Below are positions 41,445 through 50,599 of a DNA stretch of 64,000 nucleotides, piece by piece; within the stretch, counting starts at the first letter, position 1; each line of letters opens with the position of its first letter. The notes below the pieces were generated by a model. The model was given only the letters and a program-made list of their open reading frames with translations, was not told where the DNA came from and did not search any database. The stretch spans positions 3,162,001-3,226,000 of the forward strand of contig NZ_CP134400.1 of the NCBI RefSeq assembly GCF_002968285.2, in the 5' to 3' direction. The DNA is from Mycobacterium sp. ITM-2016-00318 (GTDB taxonomy: Bacteria > Actinomycetota > Actinomycetes > Mycobacteriales > Mycobacteriaceae). The position numbers were made by a program, and so were the translations under genes.

Positions 41445-42152
41445 TCAGTCGGTCGAGCCGCCCACCACGGCATCGCTCGACGGTACGTCGTGGGCCTCGC
41501 CGTCGGCGGTCTCGGGTGGTTTGGCGGCCAAACCGGAAGCCAGCTGGTCGCCAGTGTGGTTCAGGTGAACCACGAAGGGCCGCAGCGCTGTGTACCGGAT
41601 CACACTCACCGACGCCGGGTCGGCGGTGATCCGCTGGAAGCTGTCGAGATGGGCGCCAAGCGCATCGGCGACGATCGCCTTGATCACGTCGCCGTGTGTG
41701 CACGCCAGCCACAACGCGTCACCGGAGTGCTCCTCGGCGAGACGCCGATCATGCTCGCGCACCGCCTCCACCGCCCGGGCCTGCACATGGGCCAGGCCTT
41801 CGCCGTCGGGGAACACCGCGGCACTCGGCTGCTGCTGCACCACGGCCCACAGCGGCTCTTTGACCAGGTCACCTATCTTGCGGCCGGTCCACTGGCCGTA
41901 GTCCACCTCTGAGATGCGCTCATCGACGACCGGTTCGATGCCCAGCGCGGCGGCCAACGGCTCGACGGTGCGCTGACACCGCAGCAGCGGCGAGCGCACG
42001 ATCGCGCGCACCGGTAGCGACCCGATGCGGTCCACGAGGGCCTTCGCCTGCTCGACACCCTTCTCGTCGAGATCGACGCCGTCGGACCGGCCAGCGAGCG
42101 TCTGCGCCGTGTTGGAGGTCGAGCGGCCGTGCCGCAGCAGAATCACCGTCAT
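41445..42152 (-). CDS. Histidine phosphatase superfamily protein (Rv2135c-type)
   Basis: A 235-residue phosphatase with RHGRST (His8 accepts phosphate), [15 protein letters not shown], the acid [15 protein letters not shown] and the second catalytic His in CTHGDVIKA. The group name MSMEG_4193 applies to this actinobacterial subfamily. The ATG overlaps the uppP stop by 4 bp. Substrate unknown; broad phosphatase activity is reported for relatives. Confidence 0.9.
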   Translation of the reverse strand: MTVILLRHGRSTSNTAQTLAGRSDGVDLDEKGVEQAKALVDRIGSLPVRAIVRSPLLRCQRTVEPLAAALGIEPVVDERISEVDYGQWTGRKIGDLVKEPLWAVVQQQPSAAVFPDGEGLAHVQARAVEAVREHDRRLAEEHSGDALWLACTHGDVIKAIVADALGAHLDSFQRITADPASVSVIRYTALRPFVVHLNHTGDQLASGLAAKPPETADGEAHDVPSSDAVVGGSTD

Positions 42153-42979
42153 GTCGCCGCCACCACTCCCGTTCCGAGCAGGATCAAGACCACACCGCCG
42201 AGGACGACGCGGTAGCCGACGAACCAGTACATGCTGTGCCGCACCAGGAAGCGCAGGAACCAGGCGACCGCCGCGAAGCCGACGACGAACGCGATGACGG
42301 TCGCCACCAGAAGCTGAGCGCCGGTCGCGCTCATCCCCTCACCGACGGGATGGAAGGCGTCGGGCAGCGAGAACAGGCCCGAGGCGAACACCGCAGGAAT
42401 TGCGAGCAGGAAGCCGAATCGGGCGGCGAGCTCGCGGTCGAGCCCGAGGAACAGACCTGCGCTGATCGTCGCGCCGGACCGGGACACCCCGGGTAGCAGC
42501 GCGAGACATTGGGCGAGACCGACGATCACGCCGTCGCGCCACGTGAGTTGTTCGACGCCGCGGGTCTGCCGTCCGAAGTACTCCGCCGCCGCAATAACCG
42601 CGGAGAAGACCACCAACGCCGTGGCGATCAGCCAGAGATTCCTTGCCCCGGTGCGAATTTCGTCCTTGAGCAGCAGGCCGAGAACTCCGATCGGGATGGT
42701 ACCGATGATCACATACCAGCCGAGGCGGTAGTCGGCGTCGCGGGCCGCGGCGTTGAAGAGGCCACTGAACCAGGCTTTGACGATGCGCACGATGTCACGG
42801 GCGAAATACATCAGCACCGCCATTTCGGTGCCGAGTTGTGTTACCGCAGTGAATGATGCGCCCGCGTCGTCGGCGAAGAAGAGACGCGAGGTGATCGCGA
42901 GATGTCCCGACGAGGACACCGGGAGGAATTCGGTGAGTCCCTGCACGACCGACAGCACGGCGACCTGCAACCACGACAT
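42149..42979 (-). CDS. uppP: Undecaprenyl-diphosphatase UppP (BacA)
   Basis: Removes a phosphate from undecaprenyl/decaprenyl diphosphate to recycle the lipid carrier of peptidoglycan and arabinogalactan synthesis, and gives some bacitracin resistance. ATG 42979 gives 276 residues, the M. tuberculosis length; a GTG at 42997 is in frame. Key motifs are [16 protein letters not shown] and [14 protein letters not shown] (catalytic Glu, His and Arg region). About eight membrane helices. Confidence 0.95.
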   Translation of the reverse strand: MSWLQVAVLSVVQGLTEFLPVSSSGHLAITSRLFFADDAGASFTAVTQLGTEMAVLMYFARDIVRIVKAWFSGLFNAAARDADYRLGWYVIIGTIPIGVLGLLLKDEIRTGARNLWLIATALVVFSAVIAAAEYFGRQTRGVEQLTWRDGVIVGLAQCLALLPGVSRSGATISAGLFLGLDRELAARFGFLLAIPAVFASGLFSLPDAFHPVGEGMSATGAQLLVATVIAFVVGFAAVAWFLRFLVRHSMYWFVGYRVVLGGVVLILLGTGVVAAT

Positions 42980-43023
42980 CGCCGGGACCTCGATCACGAC
43001 GACGACCGTACCGTGAGCGTCGG

Positions 43024-43335
43024 TCAGCGTGCGGTGCGTGGCACCGGTTGGGCGTTGGCCACGGCGTCGCGAACCGCTGCCACCAGGCTTCGCTCGTCGA
43101 ACAGGTCGATATCGGTGGCCTTGCGGGTGGCGATGGCCACCACGTCCTCCGCCTGGGGAACCGGCCCTGCGAGGCGCGGCCGGTAGACCTCGATGACGAG
43201 TTGTTGATGCTCGACGTGAAAGGAGAAACTGCGTCCCCCGCCGAGCTGGCCGAAACCGCTGGCGTGCAGACCAGTCGAAATGTCTTCGATGGAAAACCCT
43301 TTGTCGGCCGAATCACGGCTCGGCGCGAGGCTCAT
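43024..43335 (-). CDS. Small conserved protein (Rv2137c-position)
   Basis: A 103-residue soluble protein without signal or membrane span, beginning [20 protein letters not shown] and containing [46 protein letters not shown]. It corresponds by position to Rv2137c. Forms the first gene of the uppP unit, 44 bp upstream. Function unknown. Confidence 0.72.
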   Translation of the reverse strand: MSLAPSRDSADKGFSIEDISTGLHASGFGQLGGGRSFSFHVEHQQLVIEVYRPRLAGPVPQAEDVVAIATRKATDIDLFDERSLVAAVRDAVANAQPVPRTAR

Positions 43336-43418
43336 GATCGAACCATACCGCTTACGGCGGCGTGCCTACACTTGCTGTTCGATTGCCGTCCACTTCGCAC
43401 GCACGAGAGCTACCCGTT

Positions 43419-44447
43419 GTGACACGTATCAAACGCACAGGTCACCTGGCTTATTGTGGTGTGCTCACCATTCTCGCGTGTGCTGTGACGGCGTGCACAT
43501 CCGATCAATCCGACGCGCCGCCGACGATCGCCCCAGCACAAGCCGCGGTGTCGCCACCCGTCACGGGCTTTCCCGCCGGGGTGGTCCGACCCATGGCGGG
43601 CCACGCGGAGGCCGCCGTATTCGATGCGGCGACCTCGTCGCTCGTGGTTCTCAGCCCCGACAAGGCCGATCACGCCGTCGTCACCGTGATGCCGGAGAAG
43701 GGTGGCGGCCGTGCGGTGCCGCTGTCTGCCGCCGCCACGGCGATGACCGGCGACGGCAGCGGCCACGTGTACGTGACGACGCGCGGCGGCTACTTCCGGG
43801 TCGATATCGCGCAGGGGCGGGCCGCCCGGGTACCGGTCGACGGCCAGGACGGCACGGATTTCACCGCGATCGCCCGCCGCGCCGACGGCAGGCTGGTCCT
43901 GGGCAGCGCCGACGGCGCGGTCTACACGTTGAGTTCCGACACCGCGGTCGGCGCGGAGCTGAAGATCTTCGCCCGCGTCGACAGCCTTGTCACACAGGGC
44001 AATACGGCCGTTGTGCTGGACCGCGGGCAAACCTCGGTGACCACCGTCGACCCCACCGGGACCGAGGCGGACCATGCGCTGCGCGCCGGAGAGGGAGCAA
44101 CCACCATGGCCGCCGACACCGCGGGCCGGGTGTTGGTCGCCGACACCAGAGGCGACGGCCTTCTGGTCTTCGGCACAGACCCGCTGATGCTGCGTCAGCG
44201 CTCTCCCGTGCGCGCTGCGCCCTACGGGCTCGCCGGGTCGGCACGGCTGGCGTGGGTGTCACAGACCGCCGCGAATTCGGTGATTGGATACGATCTGGCA
44301 ACCGGAATTCCCGTGGAGAAGGTGCGATATCCGACCGTGCAGCAGCCGAACTCCCTGGCCTTCGACGAGGCGTCTGGCACGCTGTATGTGGTGTCGGGTA
44401 CCGGAGCAGGGGTGCAGGCGATCAGAAACGCAGAGGGCGTGCGGTGA
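43419..44447 (+). CDS. lppL: Lipoprotein LppL
   Basis: A 342-residue lipoprotein: lipobox VTAC (Cys26), then a six-bladed-propeller-like repeat region (LVVLSPDKADHAVV, RLVLGSADGAVYTL, GRVLVADTRGDGLLVFG, NSVIGYDLATGIPVEKVRYP, GTLYVVSGTGAGVQAIR). GTG 43419 is preferred to the open frame from 43362 because it places the basic n-region just before the hydrophobic core. Lies before pyrD as in M. tuberculosis. Function unknown. Confidence 0.88.
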   Translation: MTRIKRTGHLAYCGVLTILACAVTACTSDQSDAPPTIAPAQAAVSPPVTGFPAGVVRPMAGHAEAAVFDAATSSLVVLSPDKADHAVVTVMPEKGGGRAVPLSAAATAMTGDGSGHVYVTTRGGYFRVDIAQGRAARVPVDGQDGTDFTAIARRADGRLVLGSADGAVYTLSSDTAVGAELKIFARVDSLVTQGNTAVVLDRGQTSVTTVDPTGTEADHALRAGEGATTMAADTAGRVLVADTRGDGLLVFGTDPLMLRQRSPVRAAPYGLAGSARLAWVSQTAANSVIGYDLATGIPVEKVRYPTVQQPNSLAFDEASGTLYVVSGTGAGVQAIRNAEGVR

Positions 44448-44701
44448 CTGAGGTACAGCGCGGCCGTATGCCGCCGGGCTGGGACGCTGACCTGTCCGAC
44501 GAGTACGAATGGGTGCCGTTGCGGCTACCACCCGACCTGACCCGCATCAGCGCCTCCACCCGGCTGTCCATCGAGGCCGAGTACCGCGGCTGGGAACTGA
44601 CCCGAGTCCGGCTCTACACCGACGGCAGCCGACGGGTGTTGTTGCGCCGCAAGAAGTCCGCCGTCAACACCTCTGCCGCCGCCGATCAGCCCGCGATGTG
44701 A
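44444..44701 (+). CDS. DUF5703-type small protein between lppL and pyrD
   Basis: Starts at GTG 44444, overlapping the lppL stop (GTGA), and ends at TGA 44699-44701, whose last base is the A of the pyrD ATG. The 85 residues ([39 protein letters not shown] and so on) have no signal or membrane span and end with a basic stretch ([15 protein letters not shown]). The start [11 protein letters not shown] is a conserved actinobacterial feature. Function unknown; tight coupling to pyrD is evident. Confidence 0.75.
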   Translation: MTEVQRGRMPPGWDADLSDEYEWVPLRLPPDLTRISASTRLSIEAEYRGWELTRVRLYTDGSRRVLLRRKKSAVNTSAAADQPAM

Positions 44702-45762
44702 TGTACCAAGCGGTTCGGCGGGCGTTCTTCCTGGTTCCCGCGGAGCGCATCCACACCTGGGTCTTCCACGGTCTGCGCACGGGCACCGCGCCAGGTGCCA
44801 CGCAGCGCGCGCTGAAGAGATGGCTGGCACCCCATGACCCCGTGCTCGCGAGCACAGTATTCGGCGCCCGATTCCCCGCGCCGATGGGGCTGGCCGCCGG
44901 CTTCGACAAGAACGGCGCAGGTCTGACTGCCTGGGGCGCGCTCGGTTTCGGGTACGCCGAGGTCGGCACGGTCACCGCGCAGCCCCAGCCGGGCAATCCC
45001 CCACCGCGACTGTTCCGGTTGCCCGACGACCGGGCGCTGCTCAACCGGCTGGGCTTCAACAACGACGGCGCGGGCCGACTCGCACGGCGGCTGGCCGAGC
45101 ACACGCCCGACGTGCCGATCGGGGTCAATATCGGAAAGACCAAGGTGGTGCCCGCCGAGAAGGCCGTCGACGACTACCGGGAAAGCGCCCGGCTGGTCGG
45201 CTCGCTGGCGACATACCTGGTCGTCAATGTCAGCTCGCCGAACACCCCGGGCCTGCGCGACCTGCAGGCCGTCGAATCGTTGCGGCCCATCCTTGTCGCG
45301 GTTCGGGAAGAGACCGCCACCCCGGTGCTGGTCAAGATCGCGCCGGATTTGTCCGACTCCGATATCGACGAGATCGCCGATTTGGCGGTCGAATTGGGCC
45401 TCGCCGGGATCGTCGCGACCAACACCACGGTGTCCCGCGCGGGTCTGGCGACGCCGGGGGCGGCCGAGCTCGGGCCCGGGGGAATCTCGGGCCCTCCGCT
45501 CGCGCGGCGGTCGGCCGAGGTGTTGCGCCGGCTGTACACCCGCGTGGGCGACCGGCTCGTGCTGATCAGCGTCGGCGGCATCGAGACCCCCGACGACGCG
45601 TGGGAGCGCATCACCGCCGGCGCCTCCCTGCTGCAGGGCTACACCGGGTTCATCTACGGCGGTGGCCTGTGGGCCAAGCACATTCACGACGGCATCGCGC
45701 GCCGTCTGCACGACGGCGGGTTCTCGTCGCTGAGCGAGGCCGTCGGCTCAGCCGCGCGCTAG
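44701..45762 (+). CDS. pyrD: Dihydroorotate dehydrogenase (quinone) PyrD, class 2
   Basis: Fourth step of pyrimidine synthesis: oxidises dihydroorotate to orotate, passing electrons to quinone. The 353-residue protein has the N-terminal membrane-associated helices of class 2 enzymes ([24 protein letters not shown]), [10 protein letters not shown], catalytic Ser in [17 protein letters not shown]-contact [24 protein letters not shown] and [12 protein letters not shown] 44701 shares a base with the preceding stop. Confidence 0.96.
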   Translation: MYQAVRRAFFLVPAERIHTWVFHGLRTGTAPGATQRALKRWLAPHDPVLASTVFGARFPAPMGLAAGFDKNGAGLTAWGALGFGYAEVGTVTAQPQPGNPPPRLFRLPDDRALLNRLGFNNDGAGRLARRLAEHTPDVPIGVNIGKTKVVPAEKAVDDYRESARLVGSLATYLVVNVSSPNTPGLRDLQAVESLRPILVAVREETATPVLVKIAPDLSDSDIDEIADLAVELGLAGIVATNTTVSRAGLATPGAAELGPGGISGPPLARRSAEVLRRLYTRVGDRLVLISVGGIETPDDAWERITAGASLLQGYTGFIYGGGLWAKHIHDGIARRLHDGGFSSLSEAVGSAAR

Positions 45763-45764
45763 CT

Positions 45765-45821
45765 CGAGCGCACATCCTTGTACGGAAATGGCGGCCGAAA
45801 CCGGCCAACAGTGAGCGCTCG
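45765..45821. terminator. Bidirectional terminator-like structure between pyrD and the PEBP gene
   Basis: Outer arms CGAGCGCAC (45765-45773) and GTGAGCGCTCG (45811-45821) pair apart from a two-base bulge; inside, GGCCG (45793-45797) and CGGCC (45802-45806) form a tight 5-bp stem with a 4-nt loop. Located between two converging stops. Confidence 0.5.
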
Positions 45822-45832
45822 CCAGTGGCTCG

Positions 45833-46363
45833 CTAGTTCTGCTCATAGGTGCCGTGGATGATCGCCCGTGCGATCGCCTGCTGGAACAGGTTGAAACCCA
45901 GGAAGGCGGGGGTCGCCCCCTCGGGCAGATCAAGCTTCTCGGTGCCGACGGCGTGCACCACGACGTAGTAGCGGTGAACTCCGTGTCCCGGCGGCGGCGC
46001 GGCTCCGATGAAACGCTTCTGGCCGGCGTCGTTGGCCAAAGTCACTGCGCCGCCGGGCAACTCGCTGCCATCGCCGGCACCTGCGGACAGCTCGGTGACA
46101 CTCGCCGGCAGGTCGGCAACGGCCCAGTGCCAGAAGCCGGACGCCGTCGGCGCATCGGGGTCGTAGACGGTGACGGCGAAACTCCTCGTCTCCTCGGGAA
46201 AGCCCGACCAACTCAACTGCGGCGAGACGTCCTCGCCGCCGGCCCCCATGATGCCGCTGACCTGGTCGTTTCCCCAGGCGCCGCCGTCGGTGAACGACTC
46301 GGAGGTCACTGTGAAGGTCGGCAGCTTCGGGAGATGGTCGTAGGTGTTGTACGGAAATGCCAT
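45833..46363 (-). CDS. Phosphatidylethanolamine-binding protein family (Rv2140c/TB18.6-type)
   Basis: A 176-residue YbhB/PEBP-fold protein with the ligand-pocket motifs [21 protein letters not shown] and [14 protein letters not shown]. No signal peptide. The M. tuberculosis orthologue Rv2140c binds phosphatidylethanolamine-type ligands. Next upstream gene on the same strand is the M20 peptidase, 20 bp away, so cotranscription is likely. Confidence 0.93.
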   Translation of the reverse strand: MAFPYNTYDHLPKLPTFTVTSESFTDGGAWGNDQVSGIMGAGGEDVSPQLSWSGFPEETRSFAVTVYDPDAPTASGFWHWAVADLPASVTELSAGAGDGSELPGGAVTLANDAGQKRFIGAAPPPGHGVHRYYVVVHAVGTEKLDLPEGATPAFLGFNLFQQAIARAIIHGTYEQN

Positions 46364-46383
46364 CGGTGGTCCCTTTCGTGTGG

Positions 46384-47736
46384 TCAGCAGTGCAGCAGAA
46401 ATTCTTCGAGAACCCGGGCGCCGAATGTCAGCGCATCAACGGGTACCCGCTCGTCGACGCCGTGGAACAGCGCGGCGAAGTCGAGGTCGGGCGGCAGCTT
46501 CAGCGGCGCGAACCCGAAGCACCGAATCCCCAGCGTGGCGAAGTGTTTCGCGTCCGTTCCGCCCGAGAGCATGTAGGGCACCGTGCGGGCGTCGGGGTCG
46601 GCGGTCAGCAGCGCGTTGTTCATCGCGTCGAGAAGTTCGCCGTCGAAACTCGTTTCGTAGGCGGGCAGGTCGGTGATCCACTCGCGGCTCACGTCGGGGC
46701 CGATGATCTCGTCGACCTCGCGTTCGAAGGCGGCCATCCTGCCGGGCAGCACGCGGCAGTCGACCACCGCCTCCGCGGTCGCGGGGATGACATTGGCCTT
46801 GTAACCGGCCTTGAGCATCGTCGGGTTGGCGGTGTCGCGCAGTGTCGCACCGACGATCCGGGCGATCGGCCCGAGCTTGACGATGGCACCCTCGATGTCG
46901 GGCGATTTCACGTCGAAGGTGTAGCCGGTCTCCTCGGCGACGGCCGACAGGAACTGTTCGACGGAGTCGGTCAACACGATCGGGAACTGATGGCGGCCAA
47001 GCCTCGCCGTCGCCTCCGCGACGGCGGTCACGGCGTTGTTGTCGTGGACCATCGAGCCGTGGCCAGCGCGCCCGCGCGCGGTCAGCCGCATCCACTTCAT
47101 GGCCTTCTCGGCGGTCTCGATCAGGTAGAGGGTGCGCTCCCCGCCCTCGCGCCGCGGGATGGTCAGCGAGAACCCGCCGACCTCGCCGACCGCCTCGGTC
47201 ACGCCTTCGAACAGGTCGGGCCGGTTGTCGACCAGCCACTTGCACCCGTACTTGCCGCCCGCCTCCTCGTCGGACACGAAGGCGAACACCAGGTCGCGCG
47301 GCGGGACGGTGCCCGAGCGCTTGAACGCGCGGGCGACCGCGATCATCATGCCGACCATGTCCTTCATGTCGACGGCGCCGCGGCCCCATACGTAGCCGTC
47401 TTCGAGCGCACCGGAGAACGGGTGCACGCTCCAGTCCGACGCCTCGGCGGGCACCACATCGAGATGCCCGTGCAGCATCAGGGCGCCCCGCGAGGAGTCG
47501 CCGCCCTTCAGCCGGGTGAAGACGTTGGCCCGACCGGGCGCGCCCGCTTCGATGTACTCGGTCTCGTAGCCGACCTCTTCGAGCTGCTCGACCACCCAGC
47601 GGGCGCATTCCGCCTCGCCCTTGGTGGTTTCGAGCTCGCCGGTGTTGGAGGTGTCGAACCTGATCAGCGCGCGGACGAGGTCGACCACCTCGTCGGCTGC
47701 GTCGAGGGGTTGGCTCACAGTCACCTTGTCTACCAC
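46384..47736 (-). CDS. M20/M28-type zinc peptidase or deacylase (Rv2141c-type)
   Basis: A 450-residue ArgE/DapE/CPG2-family hydrolase. Metal ligands appear in [27 protein letters not shown] and GGTDAKHF, and a dimerisation domain ([17 protein letters not shown]) sits in the middle. Members cleave N-acyl amino acids or dipeptides. GTG 47736 is used; GTG 47724 or 47718 ([13 protein letters not shown]) are also possible, the latter with AAGG upstream. Substrate unknown. Confidence 0.9.
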   Translation of the reverse strand: MVDKVTVSQPLDAADEVVDLVRALIRFDTSNTGELETTKGEAECARWVVEQLEEVGYETEYIEAGAPGRANVFTRLKGGDSSRGALMLHGHLDVVPAEASDWSVHPFSGALEDGYVWGRGAVDMKDMVGMMIAVARAFKRSGTVPPRDLVFAFVSDEEAGGKYGCKWLVDNRPDLFEGVTEAVGEVGGFSLTIPRREGGERTLYLIETAEKAMKWMRLTARGRAGHGSMVHDNNAVTAVAEATARLGRHQFPIVLTDSVEQFLSAVAEETGYTFDVKSPDIEGAIVKLGPIARIVGATLRDTANPTMLKAGYKANVIPATAEAVVDCRVLPGRMAAFEREVDEIIGPDVSREWITDLPAYETSFDGELLDAMNNALLTADPDARTVPYMLSGGTDAKHFATLGIRCFGFAPLKLPPDLDFAALFHGVDERVPVDALTFGARVLEEFLLHC

Positions 47737-47799
47737 CTGCCCTGCTGGCGAGTTTGAGCCTGGGCTTGTCGATCCGATAGCCTTAGCTGCCCAGAGCAG

Positions 47800-47885
47800 G
47801 TCCGAGTGGCGGAATGGCAGACGCGCTAGCTTGAGGTGCTAGTGCCCTATTAACGGGCGTGGGGGTTCAAGTCCCCCCTCGGACA
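47800..47885 (+). tRNA. tRNA-Leu (anticodon GAG)
   Basis: Acceptor stem GTCCGAG (47800-47806) pairs with CTCGGAC (47878-47884), with discriminator A at 47885. The anticodon arm CTAGC-TTGAGGT-GCTAG gives GAG at 47833-47835. The long variable arm (TGCCCTATTAACGGGC) is typical of class II leucine tRNA, and the T arm is GGGGG-TTCAAGT-CCCCC. CCA is not encoded. A decayed integrase gene begins 73 bp downstream, so this tRNA probably served as an attachment site. Confidence 0.96.
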
Positions 47886-47957
47886 CACAATTACTTAGCC
47901 ACATCGAGGCGGTTAAACAACGCTTTTCCTCCGCTTACGGCGGCGGTCCGTAGGTGC

Positions 47958-48480
47958 TCAGGACACGCTTTGGACGCTATCGGCCGAAATCGTTGCGCCC
48001 AGACTGACGACCACCGCATCAAGGTCGCTGCGAACAAGTCCGCATAGATCTACGAGGTGACGCCGGGGTCCTTGTTGCCGAGCATCCGCGACACCGCAAT
48101 GGCATTCGCGCCCGAGCTGACAGCCAGACTCGCGCATGTGAGCCGAAGATCGCCCGGCGTGATTGTCTGCACCTGAGCGCGCTCGACCGGCCAATCGAAC
48201 CACCCTGTTGAGTCGTAGCTCGGACGCTTTAGATACCCGCCGCTGCGTGCTGGGAACAACAAATCGCTCGTCGAGCGGTCCTCGCACGGCGCCGCCAGCC
48301 GAGACAGCACCGATGCCGCTACCGGCCACCGTCCGACTCTGCTTACCCTTCGTCTGCCCCCTGAAAGTGCCCAACCTGGACAGCGTTGCGGGGCAACGAA
48401 ATACGGCGCTTCGAAAACTCGATGTCAGCGACTGTCAGGGCGATCGACTCACCCCACCGCAACCCGGTAAACGCAAGGGA
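47958..48480 (-). pseudogene. Tyrosine recombinase (phage-type integrase) remnant
   Basis: Integrase pieces lie in order but in different frames on the minus strand. SLAFTGLRWGESIALTVADI (about 48480 downward) ends in a stop, TKGKQSRTV follows in a second frame, then RSTSDLLFPARSGGYLKRP and TPGDLRLTCASLAVSSGANA with RMLGNKDPGVTS in a third, a TAG stop, IYADLF, and a final shift to SDLDAVVVSLGA. The catalytic Arg (TGLRWGE), and the LRxTCAS and MLG motifs, are recognisable; the expected His of HxxR is replaced (DLRLTC). The N-terminus is missing. The gene is dead. Confidence 0.85.
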
Positions 48481-48576
48481 CTAGCTCGGGGGCCGCATGT
48501 TTCGTCTGAAGATCTTTGTTGGTCGCCGGGTTCTTTCTTCCTTTCTGCCCGACGGCCAGAAGAAAAGGAGCGCGGC

Positions 48577-48627
48577 GCTGCCCGTCCCGTGGGCCGGGCA
48601 GCATTTCTGGTCCGCAGCCCGGCCCAC
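48577..48627 (-). other. Two overlapping, mutually exclusive hairpins
   Basis: GCTGCCCG (48577-48584) pairs with CGGGCAGC (48595-48602), and GTGGGCCGGGC (48589-48599) pairs with GCCCGGCCCAC (48617-48627); both stems are perfect but share 48595-48599, so only one can form at a time. This layout is like an attenuator or a structured RNA. It lies between the integrase remnant and the small secreted gene, in sequence with no coding explanation. Confidence 0.55.
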
Positions 48628-48669
48628 GCTCCAGACGGGAATGCGTGGGGCAGAGTCACTAGTCGGACC

Positions 48670-48700
48670 GGCCCGCCGGTCCTTCACGCACCGGCGGGCC
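48670..48700 (-). terminator. Strong 11-bp hairpin after the small secreted protein gene
   Basis: GGCCCGCCGGT (48670-48680) pairs perfectly with ACCGGCGGGCC (48690-48700), with a 9-nt loop. It begins 22 bp past the stop of the gene at 48722. Probably its terminator, though no U-tract follows. Confidence 0.6.
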
Positions 48701-48721
48701 GCCCATTTCAAGATGCCGTGG

Positions 48722-49012
48722 CTAGGGCTTGTCGGGATTGCCAGGATTAGGGTTTGATTTACCCGGATTCGCTTCGTCGTGAATCTCGTACCCATAGCCC
48801 GGTCCCTGGTTATCCCGTGCCTGCTCTCGGACGTACTCGCCACGGCTGACACCACCCGGATAACATGAGGTCAGGTTGCAGAGTTTAACCTCCTGCCCCC
48901 AGTTATCGGGCGGTGTGTTCTCATCGGCAGTTGCCGTCGGAGCCGCGAGCAACAGCCCGAAGCCCACAGCAGCGCCGCCCAGAACACCGATGGCCGTTTT
49001 CTTGATTTCCAT
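48722..49012 (-). CDS. Small secreted two-cysteine protein, unknown family
   Basis: ATG 49012 follows a strong AGGAGG (four bases upstream). The 96-residue product has a Sec signal peptide (MEIKKTAIGVLGGAAVGFGL, cleavage near TATA|DEN at residue 29), then an acidic mature part with two cysteines (KLCNLTSCYPGG) and a Gly/Asn/Pro-rich tail (ANPGKSNPNPGNPDKP). No family recognised. It is the one intact-looking gene inside the decayed island. The frame runs upstream to 49267 but without a plausible start. Confidence 0.7.
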   Translation of the reverse strand: MEIKKTAIGVLGGAAVGFGLLLAAPTATADENTPPDNWGQEVKLCNLTSCYPGGVSRGEYVREQARDNQGPGYGYEIHDEANPGKSNPNPGNPDKP

Positions 49013-49319
49013 AGTTCCTCCTGATTGATTTGATTCCCCCTGACCTGTGATCCGCGGTACCAATTCGTTTGCATGATCAAACTTCTTAAACGCGCAAATA
49101 TTTACGGAGGCAACAATTTGGCGGGGCAGGCACTCGCTGGCTACAGCCGCTGTGCTGTGGTTTTGCGGGGTTACACCGTGCCCGGCGTCCGGGTCAAAAT
49201 CCGCACTTTGCCGGGCCATCGAGGCAAGTGCAGTACGTGTTGAGCGGCGGCCCGTACACCACGGCATCGCAAATTCGGCGATGCCAGAGTGTCGCCAGGA
49301 AATCTACAATGTCCTGCTG
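49013..49319. other. Non-coding spacer inside the island
   Basis: About 300 bp, visibly richer in A and T than neighbouring sequence (for example around 49060-49120). It contains the probable promoter region of the secreted protein gene. A perfect hairpin, GGCATCGC (49263-49270) with GCGATGCC (49278-49285), lies 35 bp beyond the DUF4352 remnant and may be its old terminator. No gene recognised. Confidence 0.4.
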
Positions 49320-49706
49320 TCAGGACAACTTCACCATGCTTCCACCAGAAAACGCGGAATCTTCTACCTCAAGGGCTGCAGGCTGCGTTCCGGGCGGCAC
49401 GTCAAAGGGCACCTTACTGCAAGGCTGAAACCTGGATTTGACTCGATAACCATGGAGCCTTCCGGATTCACGGAAATTGCAGCCATGCTATCGGCGGAGT
49501 ACTCCCGACCGTTTGTGTCAATCAGCTCCTGATTCTGCACGAAGAACGACTGTGGGCTCGTGCCGGTGCTGGTCACGGTCATGTTCGCGATGACCCACAG
49601 GGCCGCGGGGCTGAGGGTTGTAGTAGATCGCGCTGGTTCCTGCTTCGACGCTGCCAATGACAAAGTCCCAACCCGCCATCGGCGACGTGTGCGGTCCCCT
49701 GTCCAA
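49320..49706 (-). pseudogene. DUF4352 exported-protein gene with frameshifts
   Basis: Three consecutive frames together spell a DUF4352 domain: WDFVIGSVEAGTSAIYYNPQP, then ALWVIANMTVTSTGTSPQSF and FVQNQELIDTNGREYSADSM with NPEGSMVIESNPGFS, then VPFDVPPGTQPAALEVEDSA and FSGGSMVKLS to a TGA at 49322-49320. Breaks fall near 49610 and 49405. The N-terminus with its signal sequence is missing. The gene was broken by at least two indels. Confidence 0.75.
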
Positions 49707-49716
49707 TCGAAATTCG

Positions 49717-50253
49717 TCAGGCTGGCGACAATCGCATCACTGGAATGGTTCGATCGCCGCTGCGCTTTTCATGCAACGCGAACACCCCGGCGAGCCGATC
49801 CTTCGCCAGTTCGTACAACCGGTCGCGATCCGCCCCGTGGACCTCACGTGCGATGAAACGACCACCGCGCGGTCCGATGTGCAACTCGCACTCAGGATGG
49901 GCGCGAACGTTGTGGTACCAGGCGGGGTGCCGCGAACCTCCGTAGTTCGACGCGATCAAAACCACGTCATCCCCGTCGGTGAAGTAGGCGAGCGGAACGT
50001 CACGACGTTCGCCACTCCGAGCGCCGACCGATGTCAACACCACCACCGGCAACGTGGGGCTTAGCGTCAATCGACCGCGCGTCACCTTCATCACCGTCGG
50101 CTCGAACGGCATCGCCACGCGCCGCAAGATCGCTAGCGCGGGCTTGCTGGCAGCGATCCCACCGCCCATCCACCACTGCAGCCTGCGTCGCCACGGGCCG
50201 CGCGTCTGCAGATCCACGCGGCGAATGCCGTTGATCGTGTCGTCGCTGGACAT
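49717..50253 (-). CDS. F420-dependent nitroreductase (Ddn) family protein
   Basis: A 178-residue split-barrel protein with PVVVLTSVGARSGERRDVPLAYF and IASNYGGSRHPAWYHNVRAHPECEL, the F420-binding pattern of the Ddn family (DUF385). M. tuberculosis has several such quinone or nitro reductases. ATG 50253 (MSSDDTINGIRR) is used; the frame is open to 50307. Physiological substrate unknown, perhaps menaquinone. Confidence 0.87.
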   Translation of the reverse strand: MSSDDTINGIRRVDLQTRGPWRRRLQWWMGGGIAASKPALAILRRVAMPFEPTVMKVTRGRLTLSPTLPVVVLTSVGARSGERRDVPLAYFTDGDDVVLIASNYGGSRHPAWYHNVRAHPECELHIGPRGGRFIAREVHGADRDRLYELAKDRLAGVFALHEKRSGDRTIPVMRLSPA

Positions 50254-50269
50254 GATGGCCGCAGAGTCC

Positions 50270-50572
50270 TTACTCCGAAACCACCAATTCGCCGTCGGGC
50301 GATACACAGGTCAATACGATCGGCTTCACGTCGACGGTGCCGCTGTAGCAGTCGTAGTTCTCGATGGCCTGGAACTTGGCGCCCTGCCAGTCGTAGACGT
50401 CCACCAACCAGGCGTCCCCGCACGCGACGTTCTTCGCGTCGATCCGGTAGCCGCCGTAAATCGGGCACGACTCGAAGCCGGGGATCGCGCTCGCGATCGG
50501 CGCGCAGACGATCGCAGGCCCGATGGCCGCCGCCGCGGCGGCAAACAAGATGCGCATGCGCAATAGTGACAT
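50270..50572 (-). CDS. Small secreted four-cysteine protein
   Basis: A 100-residue protein with a signal peptide (MSLLRMRILFAAAAAAIGPA, cleavage near ASA at residue 28-29). The mature part carries four cysteines (FESCPIYGG, NVACGDAW, NYDCYSGT, VLTCVSPDG), which could form two disulfides. No family recognised, although similar small secreted proteins are common in mycobacteria. ATG 50557 is an alternative start. It follows the nitrate reductase stop by 27 bp on the same strand. Confidence 0.72.
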   Translation of the reverse strand: MSLLRMRILFAAAAAAIGPAIVCAPIASAIPGFESCPIYGGYRIDAKNVACGDAWLVDVYDWQGAKFQAIENYDCYSGTVDVKPIVLTCVSPDGELVVSE

Positions 50573-50599
50573 GCCCGACGAATGTGCGCTGGTAAAACG

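Noticed and set aside
48163-48750. 195-codon plus-strand ORF across the island
   Set aside because: It runs antisense to integrase motifs and through the hairpin cluster; no protein-like features.
47886-50265. Direct repeat of the tRNA-Leu 3' end marking the far attachment site
   Set aside because: No second copy of the TTCAAGTCCCCC-type sequence was seen by eye downstream, so no right boundary is claimed.
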